From Nocardia sp. NRRL S-836 (GTDB lineage Bacteria; Actinomycetota; Actinomycetes; Mycobacteriales; Pseudonocardiaceae), in the NCBI RefSeq assembly GCF_001279525.1, contig NZ_LGDY01000091.1, positions 1-64,000 of the forward strand: 64,000 bases of DNA, given 5' to 3'. The notes under the pieces are model-generated. The model was not told the origin of the DNA, ran no database searches, and saw nothing but the letters and a program-made list of their open reading frames with translations. Shown here one piece after another: positions 8,800 through 17,606 of this stretch. Within the stretch, counting starts at the first letter, position 1; every line of letters begins with the position of its first letter. A program made the position numbers and the translations under genes.

Positions 8800-10122
8800 T
8801 CAGGCCCGCATGACTGTGGCGATCGGGATCCGTGCCGCGCGGATCGCCGGGATCAGCCCGCCCAGCACGCCCGCGACCAGGCCGGCGATCACGCCCGCGA
8901 CGCCCGCCTCCCACGGGAACGCGACGTCCGCGAGCGACGGGAACTTCGAGCCGAACAGCATCAGCCCCACCTTCAGGCCCGCCGCGCCGGTGCCGATGGC
9001 CAGTGCCGCGGTCAGCAGGCCGGTCAGCAGGGTCTCGGCGAGCACGATGCCGGCCAGCAGCATCCGGGACATGCCGACCGCGCGGCGCAGGGCGAACTCC
9101 TCGACGCGTTCGCCGACGGTGGCGAGGCCGACGTTGAGGATGCCGGCGACGCCGATGAGCAGCACCAGGCCGGCCAGGCCCAGGAAGATCAGGCGCATGA
9201 TCATGAGTTCCTTCTGCATGCGCTTCTTCGACTGGATCTCGTTGAAGTGGATCTGGTCCGGCTGCGTGCCTGCGCCGATGAGGCGTGCCTTGAGCAGCTG
9301 CTGCAGGTCGTTGGTGCCCGGTGCCAGCATGACCTGCAGGCCGGGACCGCCGCGGAACCGGTCGACCTGGACGTTCTCCGAGGAGGGCAGCCAGTTGCGC
9401 AGCTCGTCGAGTCGCATGTAGACGGACGGTTGCGAGCTGCCGTCGGAGATCACGCCGATGATCTGCGGTGACACGTGGTGGGTGGCGCCGGTGATCATCA
9501 TCTCGCCGGGGACCCTGTACCGGTTGAGGCCCTTGGCGGCTTCCTCGTTCAGCACGATCTTCGGGGCGAGCGCGGGCGTCGAGCCGAAGTCGAGCCACGA
9601 GCCGGAGATCGGGCGGAACGGCTTGAACTGGCGGATGTCACCGGTCAGCGCGTTCACCACGACCTCGATGGCCTGGCCGTCGGGCTTCTTCTCCGGCTTC
9701 TTCTGCTCGGTGCAGATGCCGTTCTGGTCGCAGTACATCGACGGGCCGCCGTAGTAGTCGCCGCGGCCCGCGTACTCGAACGGCGACGCGCCCTCGTTGA
9801 CCGGGCGGACGCCGGGCTCGCCGATGATGGCGTTCAAGCCGATGACGCCGACGGCCTCGGTGTTGCCCTTCAACGTGCTCTCGACGACCGAGGTGGCTTT
9901 GCCCCCGCTGCTGACGTAGAGCTGGAACGTGCCGTCCTTGCCCTGCTGCAGCTCGACGTCGGTGAGCATGGCGCGTTCGGCGATCGCGGCGCCCGCCTGC
10001 ACGGTCACGACCGCGAGGACGCCGAGGAACAGCGAGACCATCGACAGGAACGTGCGCAGCTTGCGGGCGCGGATGCCCTGCCCACCGATGATCAGGGCGG
10101 ACCGCAGCTTGCCGGAGAACAT
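8800..10122 (-). CDS. MacB-like ABC transporter permease
   Basis: 440 residues with the MacB/FtsX topology: one N-terminal membrane segment (about residues 25-45), a large extracytoplasmic domain, then three membrane segments in the C-terminal third, with the FtsX-type EFALRRAVGMSR motif before the third and IPAIRAARIPIATVMRA at the end. It is the last gene of a three-gene export operon (lipoprotein adaptor, ATPase, permease); its ATG overlaps the ATPase stop by 1 nt. The cargo could be a peptide, lipid or drug and cannot be told from sequence. An ECD insert with CDQNGIC may hold a disulfide. Confidence 0.92.
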   Translation of the reverse strand: MFSGKLRSALIIGGQGIRARKLRTFLSMVSLFLGVLAVVTVQAGAAIAERAMLTDVELQQGKDGTFQLYVSSGGKATSVVESTLKGNTEAVGVIGLNAIIGEPGVRPVNEGASPFEYAGRGDYYGGPSMYCDQNGICTEQKKPEKKPDGQAIEVVVNALTGDIRQFKPFRPISGSWLDFGSTPALAPKIVLNEEAAKGLNRYRVPGEMMITGATHHVSPQIIGVISDGSSQPSVYMRLDELRNWLPSSENVQVDRFRGGPGLQVMLAPGTNDLQQLLKARLIGAGTQPDQIHFNEIQSKKRMQKELMIMRLIFLGLAGLVLLIGVAGILNVGLATVGERVEEFALRRAVGMSRMLLAGIVLAETLLTGLLTAALAIGTGAAGLKVGLMLFGSKFPSLADVAFPWEAGVAGVIAGLVAGVLGGLIPAIRAARIPIATVMRA

Positions 10123-10835
10123 CAGTTGAACCGCCCGTCGCGCAGCTCCAGCACGCGGCCCATCTTGCGCGCGTGGTCGTGGTCGTGCGTGACCAGCACG
10201 AGGCCGCAGCCCTGCCTGGTCGTGTTGAGCAGCACCTCGACGACGAGGTTGCCGGTCTCGGTGTCGAGCGCGCCCGTCGGTTCGTCGGCGAGGATCACGC
10301 GCGGCTGGCGGACCAGTGCCCGTGCGATCGCGACGCGCTGCTGCTCACCGCCGGACAGGCGGGTGGGCTTGCTCTTGGCCAGGTGCGCGATGCCGACCTG
10401 CTCCAACGCGTCCATCACCTGCTGCCTGCGCTTGCGGCGCGCGGACCAGCCCTGGCCGTTCACCAGCGCCATCGCCACGTTCTGCGCCGCGGTGAGGTGC
10501 TTGAGCAGGAAGAAGCGCTGGAACACGAAGCCGAACTCCGCGCTGCGCAACGCGGCGGCCTTGCGCTCGGGCACCTTCGTGATGTCCGTGCCGTTGAGCA
10601 GGTACCGGCCCTCGTCCGCGCGGTCGAAGAGCCCGATCAGGCTCAGCAGCGTCGACTTGCCCGAACCGGACCGGCCGAGGATCGCCACGCTCTGTCCGGG
10701 GTGGACGGTCAGGTCCACGCCGGAGAGGATCGTGCGCGGTTCCTCCTGGCCCTTCAGGACTTTCGTGATGCCGTTCAGCTGCAGCAGCGGCGGAACGGCC
10801 GCTATCGTCATGGTCGTCTCCGGCGCGGTCATCAC
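10122..10835 (-). CDS. ABC transporter ATP-binding protein (MacB/LolD type)
   Basis: 237 residues with Walker A GRSGSGKST, signature LSGGEQQR, Walker B VILADEPTGALD and the H-loop TH. It powers the adjacent MacB-like permease. Its start overlaps the adaptor gene by 4 bp and its stop overlaps the permease start, so all three are translationally coupled. The NVA-QRFF segment between Walker A and signature is typical of the LolD/MacB branch. Confidence 0.95.
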   Translation of the reverse strand: MMTAPETTMTIAAVPPLLQLNGITKVLKGQEEPRTILSGVDLTVHPGQSVAILGRSGSGKSTLLSLIGLFDRADEGRYLLNGTDITKVPERKAAALRSAEFGFVFQRFFLLKHLTAAQNVAMALVNGQGWSARRKRRQQVMDALEQVGIAHLAKSKPTRLSGGEQQRVAIARALVRQPRVILADEPTGALDTETGNLVVEVLLNTTRQGCGLVLVTHDHDHARKMGRVLELRDGRFN

Positions 10836-11815
10836 GGACCCGTCGGCTTGTTCTGGTCGCCGCCCTGCGGTTCCGGCAGGTTCGGGCCGGGCACCGCGAG
10901 CTCCTCCGTGCCGGTGAGACCGGACTTGACCTCGATGACCTTGCCGTCGGTGAGACCGAGCTCCACCTCGACGGTCTTGCGCGAGCCGTCGGGCTGCAGC
11001 ACGTCGACCTTGCCCTTGCCCTGCTGACCGGCGACCGCCTCGACCGGGACGACCATGGCCTCCGGCGACTTGCCGGTGATGACCTCGATCGACGCGCTGG
11101 CGCCGTTGATCATCTTGATGTCGGCCGGTGCGGTGCAGACGATCCGCAGACCGGTGGACGAGCTCGGCTGCTGCGGCGGTTGCTGCTGGTCAGGGGTTTT
11201 GGGCGTCTTGGCGTCCGGCGTCGTCTTCTGGTCCGGCGTCTGCTCGGGCTTCTCCGGGATCGTGCCCTGCGGTAACGCGGCGATCGTGCCGAGGACCGCG
11301 CACGGGAACGGGCCGGGCCCGTTCTTGATCTGCGCCTTGACCTCGCCGAGCGCACCGCTGATCTTGTAGGCCTGCTGCCCGTCGACGTCGCCGACCAGCG
11401 CGTACCCCACGTGCTTGGCCGAGGCGAGCGGCATGCCCGCTGTCACCGTCGACTTGTCGTCGACCAGCCGGCCCGCGAACACCGCGCCGGCTGGGATCTC
11501 GACGTAGTTCGGCGCCCCGTCCTTCCACACCGTGGCGACCCTGATGGCCTTCGTCGGCGTGCCGTTGGGCGCCGGCAGGTCGAAGAACCGCACCTGGCCC
11601 GCCACCGGTGCGACCAGCCCGAAGGTCGGGTTCATCTCGACCTTGCCGGTGATGCTGATCTGCGTGGTCAGGGGTTGCTTGGTGGGCTTGACCTTGGTCA
11701 TCGTCGTGCCGCGCGGGGCCAGCTCCGGGTTGGTCTGCTCTGGACCCGACGGACTGCACGCCGCCACGGTCACCGTGACCAGCGCGCACAGCGGCGCGAG
11801 AACGAATTTGCGCAC
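10832..11815 (-). CDS. MacA-like lipoprotein adaptor of ABC export operon
   Basis: 327 residues from GTG 11815, chosen because GGGGGAC lies 6 nt upstream; longer forms reach into the spacer. Residues 1-20 form a lipoprotein signal ending TVAAC with Cys20 as the lipidated residue. The body has a beta-barrel and a proline/lysine/glutamine linker (around residues 190-225), then an HlyD-type C-terminal barrel with VPVEAV and VEVELGLTDGKVIEVKSGL. In Gram-positives such adaptors sit outside the membrane and help MacB-type transporters. It leads the operon. Confidence 0.85.
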   Translation of the reverse strand: MRKFVLAPLCALVTVTVAACSPSGPEQTNPELAPRGTTMTKVKPTKQPLTTQISITGKVEMNPTFGLVAPVAGQVRFFDLPAPNGTPTKAIRVATVWKDGAPNYVEIPAGAVFAGRLVDDKSTVTAGMPLASAKHVGYALVGDVDGQQAYKISGALGEVKAQIKNGPGPFPCAVLGTIAALPQGTIPEKPEQTPDQKTTPDAKTPKTPDQQQPPQQPSSSTGLRIVCTAPADIKMINGASASIEVITGKSPEAMVVPVEAVAGQQGKGKVDVLQPDGSRKTVEVELGLTDGKVIEVKSGLTGTEELAVPGPNLPEPQGGDQNKPTGP

Positions 11816-11966
11816 GAATGTCCCCCATGTCGTTTCGACCAACCTACCGATAAGGACACCGCATGGGTCCCGGAGGTTGCATCGGACTTTCGGCCGATGT
11901 CGCATCGACCGCGCGGTCACGGGTACACGGGGAGGTGACGACCCCTTTCGACGACCTGGAGGAACT

Positions 11967-12761
11967 GTGAATGCGCTTGCCGTGGTGACCGGTGCGTCGA
12001 GTGGAATCGGCTACGAGCTCGCGAAGGTGCTCGCGGACAACGGCTTCGACGTCGTCGTCGCGGCGGAGGACGAGCGGATCGCCGACACCGCTGCTCAGCT
12101 CGGCCTGCGCAGCGGCGGCGTGCACGTGGAGCCGGTGCGCGCGGACCTCACGACCTACGAGGGCGTGGAGTCGCTCGTGTCCCGCGTGCGCGCGTTGGGC
12201 CGTCCCGTCGAGGTGCTCGCGGTGAACGCGGGTGTGGGCGTCGGCGGCGACTTCGTGCGCGACACCTCGCTCAGCGACAACCTGGAGATCGTGGACCTGA
12301 ACGTGCGCTCGGCGGTGCACCTCTCGCACCGGCTGGTCGGCGACATGGTGGACCGCAAGCAGGGCCGGATCCTGTACACGTCCTCGATCGCGGCCACGGC
12401 GCCGGGCCCGTTCCACTCCGTCTACGCGGCCTCGAAGGCGTTCCTGGCCTCGTTCGCGCAGGGGCTGCGGGAGGAGCTGCGGGACACCGGTGTCACCGTC
12501 ACGACGCTGATGCCCGGACCGACCGACACCGAGTTCTTCGAGCGCGCGGGCATGCAGGACACGAAGGTCGCCACGGGGGACAAGGACGACCCGGCGCAGG
12601 TGGCGCAGCAGGGCTTCGAGGCGTTGATGAAGGGCGACGACCACGTGGTCGCGGGATCGCTGAAGAACAAGGTGCAGGCGGTCGCCGGACGGGTCACGCC
12701 GGACCCCGTCAAGGCGAAGATGATGCGATCGATGACCGAGCCGGGTTCGGCCGAGTCCTGA
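11967..12761 (+). CDS. SDR family oxidoreductase
   Basis: 264 residues from GTG 11967, with GGAGGAA 3-9 nt upstream. Cofactor motif TGASSGIGYE near the N-terminus, NAGVGVGG, catalytic Ser in YTSSIA, YAASK supplying Tyr and Lys, and PGPTDTEFF. The sequence resembles the DltE/YqjQ-like classical SDRs that act on unknown hydroxyl or ketone substrates. It is divergent from the MacAB-like operon and precedes the DUF1360 gene by about 70 bp. Confidence 0.92.
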   Translation: MNALAVVTGASSGIGYELAKVLADNGFDVVVAAEDERIADTAAQLGLRSGGVHVEPVRADLTTYEGVESLVSRVRALGRPVEVLAVNAGVGVGGDFVRDTSLSDNLEIVDLNVRSAVHLSHRLVGDMVDRKQGRILYTSSIAATAPGPFHSVYAASKAFLASFAQGLREELRDTGVTVTTLMPGPTDTEFFERAGMQDTKVATGDKDDPAQVAQQGFEALMKGDDHVVAGSLKNKVQAVAGRVTPDPVKAKMMRSMTEPGSAES

Positions 12762-12828
12762 CGGGTATACGCGCCTCATGAGGCAATCCGCACCATCCGA
12801 ACGGCATCAGAACGAAGGTTCTCCGCGC

Positions 12829-13305
12829 GTGAGTGAAATCAGGCAGGCGTACGGCGAGAGCAGGCCGCTGCCCGGCTACCTCCTCGCCATGGGCACCTAT
12901 GCCGCCATCATCGGTGCCGTCTCGGTGGCCGGGCGCCGCAGCGGTGCCCGGCTGCCGGAGCGGTTCTCGTTCGCCGACACCGCGCTGGTGTCGGTGGCGA
13001 CGCACAAGCTGAGCAGGCTGATCACCAAGGAGGCCGTGACGAGCCCGCTGCGGGCGCCGTTCACCCGCTACGAGGAACCGGCCGGCCACGCCGAGCTCAA
13101 GGAGTCCGTGCGGTCGCACAACCCCGCGCAGCACGCGATCGGCGAGCTGCTCACGTGCCCGTTCTGCATCGCGGTGTGGGTGGCCAGCGGGCTGACCGCC
13201 GGGATGGTGCTGGCACCGCGGGTCACCCGGCTCGTGTCGACCGCCTTCACCGCGGTCGCGGCGTCCGACGTGCTGAACCTCGTGTACGACAAGCTGAAGT
13301 CATGA
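12829..13305 (+). CDS. DUF1360 family membrane protein
   Basis: 158 residues from GTG 12829 (GAAGG about 10 nt upstream); an in-frame ATG at 12778 would add 17 residues. Family marks seen are ATHKLSRLITKEAVTSPLRAPFTRYE, GELLTCPFCIAVWVA with a CPFC pair, and a C-terminal SDVLNLVYDKLK. Two or three hydrophobic stretches suggest membrane association. DUF1360 proteins include the sporulation coat protein YjaZ-neighbour CotJ-like group, but the function is not known. Its stop overlaps the opposing gene by 6 bp. Confidence 0.85.
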   Translation: MSEIRQAYGESRPLPGYLLAMGTYAAIIGAVSVAGRRSGARLPERFSFADTALVSVATHKLSRLITKEAVTSPLRAPFTRYEEPAGHAELKESVRSHNPAQHAIGELLTCPFCIAVWVASGLTAGMVLAPRVTRLVSTAFTAVAASDVLNLVYDKLKS

Positions 13306-13884
13306 CACCCGGCGGCCGCGCCGGCTGCCCGCGTACGCCTGCTCGCGCAGCGCGGCCAGCCAGCGCGGCGCCAGTTCCACCTCCGCGGGCCGGTTGAGCA
13401 CCGGGTCGAACGCGATCGGGGTGTCGTCGCTCAGGTCGTGCAACCGCACCTCGGCCACCTGGCGCCACACGGCGTCCCGGCCGGACGCGTGGACGGTGAA
13501 CCGGCTCGGCGGTTCACCGGCGTCCGCGGGAACGGCCATCAGCCACCACAGCTCGCCGCGGTGGCGGTAGGGCAGGATCGACCCGAGCGTCGCACCCCGC
13601 CAGCGGCCGGCGAACCTGGGCAGCAGCCGGGAGAACCGGCCGGAGCCGCTTGTGGACAGCAGCACGTCCCAGTCACCCGATCCGGTGGGGATCCGCAGCG
13701 CGAGCCCGAGCACGTCCGGCAGGCCACGACCGGTACCGGCGCCTTTGGACAGCCGTGCGGTCACGGTGGCGGAGGAGGGGAACGGCGCGCTGCCGGTGAG
13801 CTCACCGGTCATCCGCACACCCCTGGGGTGGAAGGCACGAGCTCGCCTGGCTGAGGCGAGCAGGCGGAAGACAGTCGTCAGCAC
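13300..13884 (-). CDS. Catalase-core-like hypothetical protein
   Basis: 194 residues. The order RAFHPRGVRMTGELTG, then TARLSKGAGTG, then PDVLGLALRIP and WDVLLSTSG mirrors the start of the heme-catalase core (RGxHxxGxxxxG, RFS, D-GxAxR), but the protein is far shorter than catalase and lacks the proximal heme Tyr region. It may be a minimal catalase-fold protein of the kind found near oxidoreductases; the activity is unknown. Start is GTG. It is divergent from the methyltransferase gene. Confidence 0.55.
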   Translation of the reverse strand: MLTTVFRLLASARRARAFHPRGVRMTGELTGSAPFPSSATVTARLSKGAGTGRGLPDVLGLALRIPTGSGDWDVLLSTSGSGRFSRLLPRFAGRWRGATLGSILPYRHRGELWWLMAVPADAGEPPSRFTVHASGRDAVWRQVAEVRLHDLSDDTPIAFDPVLNRPAEVELAPRWLAALREQAYAGSRRGRRVS

Positions 13885-13955
13885 ACCATGGTCTACCCGC
13901 GAATGCGCCGGAAAAACACGGGTTTCAAGGTGTTTTCCGGGGCAATTCCCCTGGC

Positions 13956-14651
13956 GTGAGGCTGCTCAGAGCACCCGGCGTCTACGCGCCACAGGACGAC
14001 ACCGAACTGCTGGTCGCCGCGATGACCGCGGCGGCGATACCCACGGGCGCACGCGTCCTGGACATCGGTACCGGCACCGGTGCGCTGGCGCTGGCGGCAT
14101 TGCGCGCCGGTGCGGCCGAGGTGACCGGTGTGGACGTGTCGCGCCGTGCCGTGTGGACCGCGCGGCTGAACGCGGCCCTGCACCGGCTTCCGTTGCGGGT
14201 ACGGCTCGGCAACGCGCTGGAGGTCGTCGCGGACGAGCGGTTCGACCTCGTGCTGGCCAACCCGCCGTACGTGCCCGCCGCGAACCCGTGTGTCGCGAGC
14301 GGACCGGCTCGGGCGTGGGACGCGGGACTGGACGGCCGGCAGCTGCTGAACCCGTTGTGCGCGCGCATGTTCGACCTGCTGACCCCGGGCGGTGTGCTGC
14401 TGATGGTCCACTCTGCACTGTGCGGAGTGGACACGACGTTGCGGCAGCTGCGCGACAACGGGATGAAGGCGGCGGTCGTGCAGCGGCGCTCGATCCCGTT
14501 CGGACCGGTCATGCGCGGCCGCATCGACTTCCTGGAACGGCACGGCCTGATCGAACCCGGTCAGCGACACGAGGAACTGGTGGTGATCCGCGGTGACCGA
14601 CCCGAGCGCGCGCAGGGTGACGGTGGTGCCGAACGGCCCGGTTCTCGTTGA
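13956..14651 (+). CDS. HemK/PrmC-like class I methyltransferase
   Basis: 231 residues with SAM-binding VLDIGTGTGALAL (residues 30-42), an acidic residue ending strand 2 in TGVDVS, and NPPYVP, the motif of methyltransferases acting on planar amide or amine nitrogens (PrmC, MTQ2, N6-adenine enzymes). It lacks the N-terminal helical domain of PrmC, so it resembles the short HemK2/MTQ2 group. It shares 59 bp with the CDGSH gene on the same strand. Its target is unknown; context links it to the CDGSH and diiron proteins. Confidence 0.85.
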   Translation: MRLLRAPGVYAPQDDTELLVAAMTAAAIPTGARVLDIGTGTGALALAALRAGAAEVTGVDVSRRAVWTARLNAALHRLPLRVRLGNALEVVADERFDLVLANPPYVPAANPCVASGPARAWDAGLDGRQLLNPLCARMFDLLTPGGVLLMVHSALCGVDTTLRQLRDNGMKAAVVQRRSIPFGPVMRGRIDFLERHGLIEPGQRHEELVVIRGDRPERAQGDGGAERPGSR

Positions 14652-14817
14652 GGGACCGGTCGAGCTCGAGGTCGACGGCGTGACGCACACCAGCGACCGG
14701 TTCGTGGTCGCGGTGTGCGCCTGCCGCCGCAGCAAGCGCTACCCGTTCTGCGACACCAGCCACCGCAAGCGCGTGCGCAGCGACGACTCGCCCGCCGCCC
14801 AGGCCGACAGCAGGTGA
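14593..14817 (+). CDS. CDGSH iron-sulfur domain protein
   Basis: 74 residues. CACRRSKRYPFCDTSH fits the CDGSH cluster motif C-x-C...C-D-x-S-H that binds a redox-active 2Fe-2S cluster with three Cys and one His. Starts at GTG 14593 inside the end of the methyltransferase gene (59 bp overlap), implying coupled translation, and its end overlaps the opposing diiron-protein gene by 79 bp. Such small proteins shuttle electrons or clusters; here it may serve the neighbouring heme-oxygenase-like enzyme (inference). Confidence 0.9.
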   Translation: MTDPSARRVTVVPNGPVLVEGPVELEVDGVTHTSDRFVVAVCACRRSKRYPFCDTSHRKRVRSDDSPAAQADSR

Positions 14818-15728
14818 GCGGCCAGACGGCCCTCCAGCAGTTCGGTGGCCTGGATGCCGAACACCACGTCGGCGGTCAGCTCCGGTTCCTCCTGCACCAG
14901 TGAGCCGATCACATCACGGCGCATGATCTGCTCGTGCACGGCGTCGGCCTCGATGTGCTCGGTGAAGAACTCGACGCACCTGGGGTCGGCGCCGAGCCGT
15001 TGCAACGCCTGCGCCATGCGGTGGGCACTCGGCGCCGTCGTGATCTCGGCGGCGGCGAAGTGCCCGACCAGGGCACCGCGCAACGACCGGTGCAACCCGA
15101 ACAGCGACATCATGTTCACGATCGCGATGGCCGGCGCCGGCACGTCGTCGAGGTAGTGCAGGTACTCCGAGGACATCCCGGCACCGTCGAGCAGGTCCGC
15201 GTAGAGCCGCGAGTGCATCCGGTCGGCCCGTCCGCCGCCGAACTCGTCGAACTCCACGGCCACCAGCGCCGCCTTCGCCCGGCCGCGCAGCCGCGGGATC
15301 ACCCACGCGTGCGGGTCCGCCTCCTTGTGGTGGTACACCGAGCGGTGGGCGAAGTACTCGCACATCTGCTCCCAGGTCCCGTCGTCCCGCAGGTGGTGCG
15401 ACACGCCGTTGCCGGGAACCTGCTCGACCAGCAACGCCTCCAGCGCACTGTCCAGATCGGTCATGTCCACATCGGACCGCAACGCCGCCAGGAAGACACG
15501 TTCCGCCTGGGCGCGCAGCCTCAGCAGCTCGGGGTCCCACTCCCAGCCGGGGTCAACGCCCTCGAAGCCGCCGTAATGCAGCTCGTACAACGTGTACAGC
15601 GCGATTGCCAGGTCCTCGCCGTACGGATCGGCCTCGACGAACGGGAGCGCGCCGCCGCCCGGCATCCCGCGCAGCGCGGTGACGACGGTCTCGGACAGCG
15701 GCCCGCGTGGTGCGGGGAGCAGCATCAT
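14739..15728 (-). CDS. Iron-containing redox enzyme family protein (heme-oxygenase-like diiron fold)
   Basis: 329 residues, nearly all helical, matching the heme-oxygenase-like diiron protein family. Candidate metal ligands lie in EYFAHRSVYHHKEADPH, in EFDEFGGGRADRMHSRLYADLL and in FFTEHIEADAVHE near the C-terminus. Family members use a diiron site and oxygen to cleave or hydroxylate amino-acid-like substrates. Start is ATG 15728 or 15725. It lies 4 bp downstream of the YbdK-type ligase gene, so the two are co-transcribed, and the opposite-strand CDGSH protein next door may supply electrons (inference). Confidence 0.85.
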   Translation of the reverse strand: MMLLPAPRGPLSETVVTALRGMPGGGALPFVEADPYGEDLAIALYTLYELHYGGFEGVDPGWEWDPELLRLRAQAERVFLAALRSDVDMTDLDSALEALLVEQVPGNGVSHHLRDDGTWEQMCEYFAHRSVYHHKEADPHAWVIPRLRGRAKAALVAVEFDEFGGGRADRMHSRLYADLLDGAGMSSEYLHYLDDVPAPAIAIVNMMSLFGLHRSLRGALVGHFAAAEITTAPSAHRMAQALQRLGADPRCVEFFTEHIEADAVHEQIMRRDVIGSLVQEEPELTADVVFGIQATELLEGRLAAHLLSAWAAGESSLRTRLRWLVSQNG

Positions 15729-15732
15729 GGCC

Positions 15733-16713
15733 TCATTCCCGTAGAGCGATCAGGTCGTGCACGAGCGCGAGCTCGCCGCGGTCTTCCAACGCCGGTGTCA
15801 CGTGCTTGACGAGGTCTTCGAGCAACGCCGTCGCCGGTACCCGGCACTCGCGCCACGGGTCGACCGCGGCACCGTCCAGGCCGTACCGGGAGGCCGTCCA
15901 GACCGCCGCCGCGCACACGTCGTCGCGTACCGGCGGAGTCTCCTCGGTGACGGCCGTCTGCACGAGCGCCCGCGACAGCGCGGCCTGCAGCACCGCGTCC
16001 TGCACGGTCGCCGCCGCGTCGGCCGCCCGGAACTCGATGGTCGGCAGCTTCGGTGACAGGCGCGCGAGCCAGAACGTCTGCGCCCGGTCGACGAGCGTGC
16101 CGCACGCGACCATCCTGGCCACCTGCGCGTCGTAGTCGGCGGCGTCGGTGAACACGGGCGGTACACCGGAGCCGGGGAACCGCGACTGCAGCACCATCCG
16201 CCAGCTCGCGTAGCCGTGGTCCGGCGAGTTCGCCGACAGCGCGAGCAACGTCGGCAGCCAGGGCCGCAGCCGGTTCAGGACCACGACCGCGGTCTCCCGG
16301 TCCGGCACACCCACGTGGACGTGACAACCACTCGCCTCGTAGGTGTCCACAACACCCGCATAGGTGTCGAGAACGCGCCGGAACCGCTGCCCATCCGCCA
16401 CGACCGGGTGAAAAGAGGCCTTGACCGGGGTGCCGCGGGAGACCACCCGCACGCCGACCTCGTCGGCGGCCGCGGTGATGGCGTCACGGGCCTGCTGCAA
16501 GACCGCACCCAGCGCGGCCATGTCGGTGCACGGCCCGCTCGCCGCCTCGACCTGCGTGCCGGCGAGCTCGGCGTGGAACTTCGTCAGCTCCGTGTCCGGC
16601 AGGCGCGCCAACACGGCGTCCGCCCGTACCGAGGTACGTCCGGACGCCGGGTCGACGAGCAGGAACTCTTCTTCTACGCCAACGGTGTCAGCGCACTGCG
16701 GCACGCCGGCCAA
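15733..16713 (-). CDS. YbdK-type carboxylate-amine ligase (glutamate-cysteine ligase family 2)
   Basis: 326 residues with the family-defining VGVEEEFLLVD at the N-terminus (acidic residues for Mg-ATP), SRGTPVKA, ASGCHVHVGVPD, and IEFRAADA. These ATP-dependent enzymes join a carboxylate to an amine; some make gamma-glutamyl-cysteine, others different amides. It overlaps the upstream DUF4383 gene by 26 bp (if the ATG at 16713 is used) and is followed by the diiron protein after 4 bp. It could supply an amide for that enzyme, which is inference. Confidence 0.88.
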   Translation of the reverse strand: MAGVPQCADTVGVEEEFLLVDPASGRTSVRADAVLARLPDTELTKFHAELAGTQVEAASGPCTDMAALGAVLQQARDAITAAADEVGVRVVSRGTPVKASFHPVVADGQRFRRVLDTYAGVVDTYEASGCHVHVGVPDRETAVVVLNRLRPWLPTLLALSANSPDHGYASWRMVLQSRFPGSGVPPVFTDAADYDAQVARMVACGTLVDRAQTFWLARLSPKLPTIEFRAADAAATVQDAVLQAALSRALVQTAVTEETPPVRDDVCAAAVWTASRYGLDGAAVDPWRECRVPATALLEDLVKHVTPALEDRGELALVHDLIALRE

Positions 16714-17119
16714 GCGCCACTCCCAGTCCGATCATGCCGATGCCGAGGACGAAGTGCAGCCAGTCGTCCGCGGTGTTGAGCGGCACGAAGTTCGCCTGGC
16801 TCGCCTTGTCGATGACGAGTCCGTACAGCCACAGCACCAGGTAGACGGCACCGCCGCCGATCAGGTACGCCTTCGCGCCGCTCGCCGTCCGCGCGGCCAG
16901 GAAGCCCGCCACGGCGAACAGCAGGTGCACGATGTTGTGCAGCACGGAGACGGCGAAGATGCCGAGCAGCATCGCTTCGGAGTGGTGCCCGGCGAACGTC
17001 ATCGTGTCGTAGTTCGTGGTGATGCCCGGGATGAACCCGAGCACTCCGACCAGTCCGAACACCGCCGCGACGGCTAAGGCCGCCTGCTGGACGGTGGTTC
17101 GTGTCCGTACGTCGACCAT
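16688..17119 (-). CDS. DUF4383 membrane protein
   Basis: 143 residues from ATG 17119, with GAGGTG 6 nt upstream. Four membrane segments, with a family-typical GFIPGITTNYDTM motif after the first, LHNIVHLLFAVAGF in the third region, and NTADDWLHFVLGIGMIGLG at the C-terminus. Function unknown. It leads the operon with the YbdK-type ligase and diiron protein. Confidence 0.88.
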   Translation of the reverse strand: MVDVRTRTTVQQAALAVAAVFGLVGVLGFIPGITTNYDTMTFAGHHSEAMLLGIFAVSVLHNIVHLLFAVAGFLAARTASGAKAYLIGGGAVYLVLWLYGLVIDKASQANFVPLNTADDWLHFVLGIGMIGLGVALGRRAAVR

Positions 17120-17207
17120 GGGGGTCACCTCACTCTGAGTGGACACAATCAGTGACCGACTACCCGGCGGCGGTAGAGGCAAACGCGGGCGGGGTATTCG
17201 GTCTGAC

Positions 17208-17606
17208 ATGGACGACCAGACGATCGAGGCACTCGGCAAGCTCAGCGCGGCGCTGGAAACCACCGAACGCGCCCGCGGCCACCTCTACTCCTTCCACCAG
17301 CTCACCGGCACCGCCGACTTCATGCTCGACGAGGCCATCGAGCTGCTGCGCAAGGCCGGCCACCACGAGCACGCCGACCGGGTGCAACGGGACCTCGTGG
17401 GCCGCAACGTCCTGCCTGGCCGGTGGACGTTCCAGATCGTCGAGGAGTACGACGACATGTACTACGACGTGTTCCGCGACGTCGAACAGGCCGCGCGCAC
17501 CGACCTGGCCGGCGGCAAGCGGCACGAGCTGGAGGCGCGGCTCAAGCGCGACCGTCAGCGGTTCAGCGCCGCCGCGTACGCCGACAGGGACTCCCGGTCG
17601 GGCTGA
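17208..17606 (+). CDS. Conserved hypothetical protein (actinobacterial)
   Basis: 132 residues from ATG 17208. A soluble, mostly helical, charged protein with ETTERARGHLYSFHQLTGTADFMLD and a VEEYDDMYYDVFRDVE motif. I do not recognise a named domain, though the composition is typical of conserved actinobacterial proteins. It is divergent from the DUF4383 operon and its last 52 bp overlap the end of the opposing regulator gene. Confidence 0.75.
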   Translation: MDDQTIEALGKLSAALETTERARGHLYSFHQLTGTADFMLDEAIELLRKAGHHEHADRVQRDLVGRNVLPGRWTFQIVEEYDDMYYDVFRDVEQAARTDLAGGKRHELEARLKRDRQRFSAAAYADRDSRSG

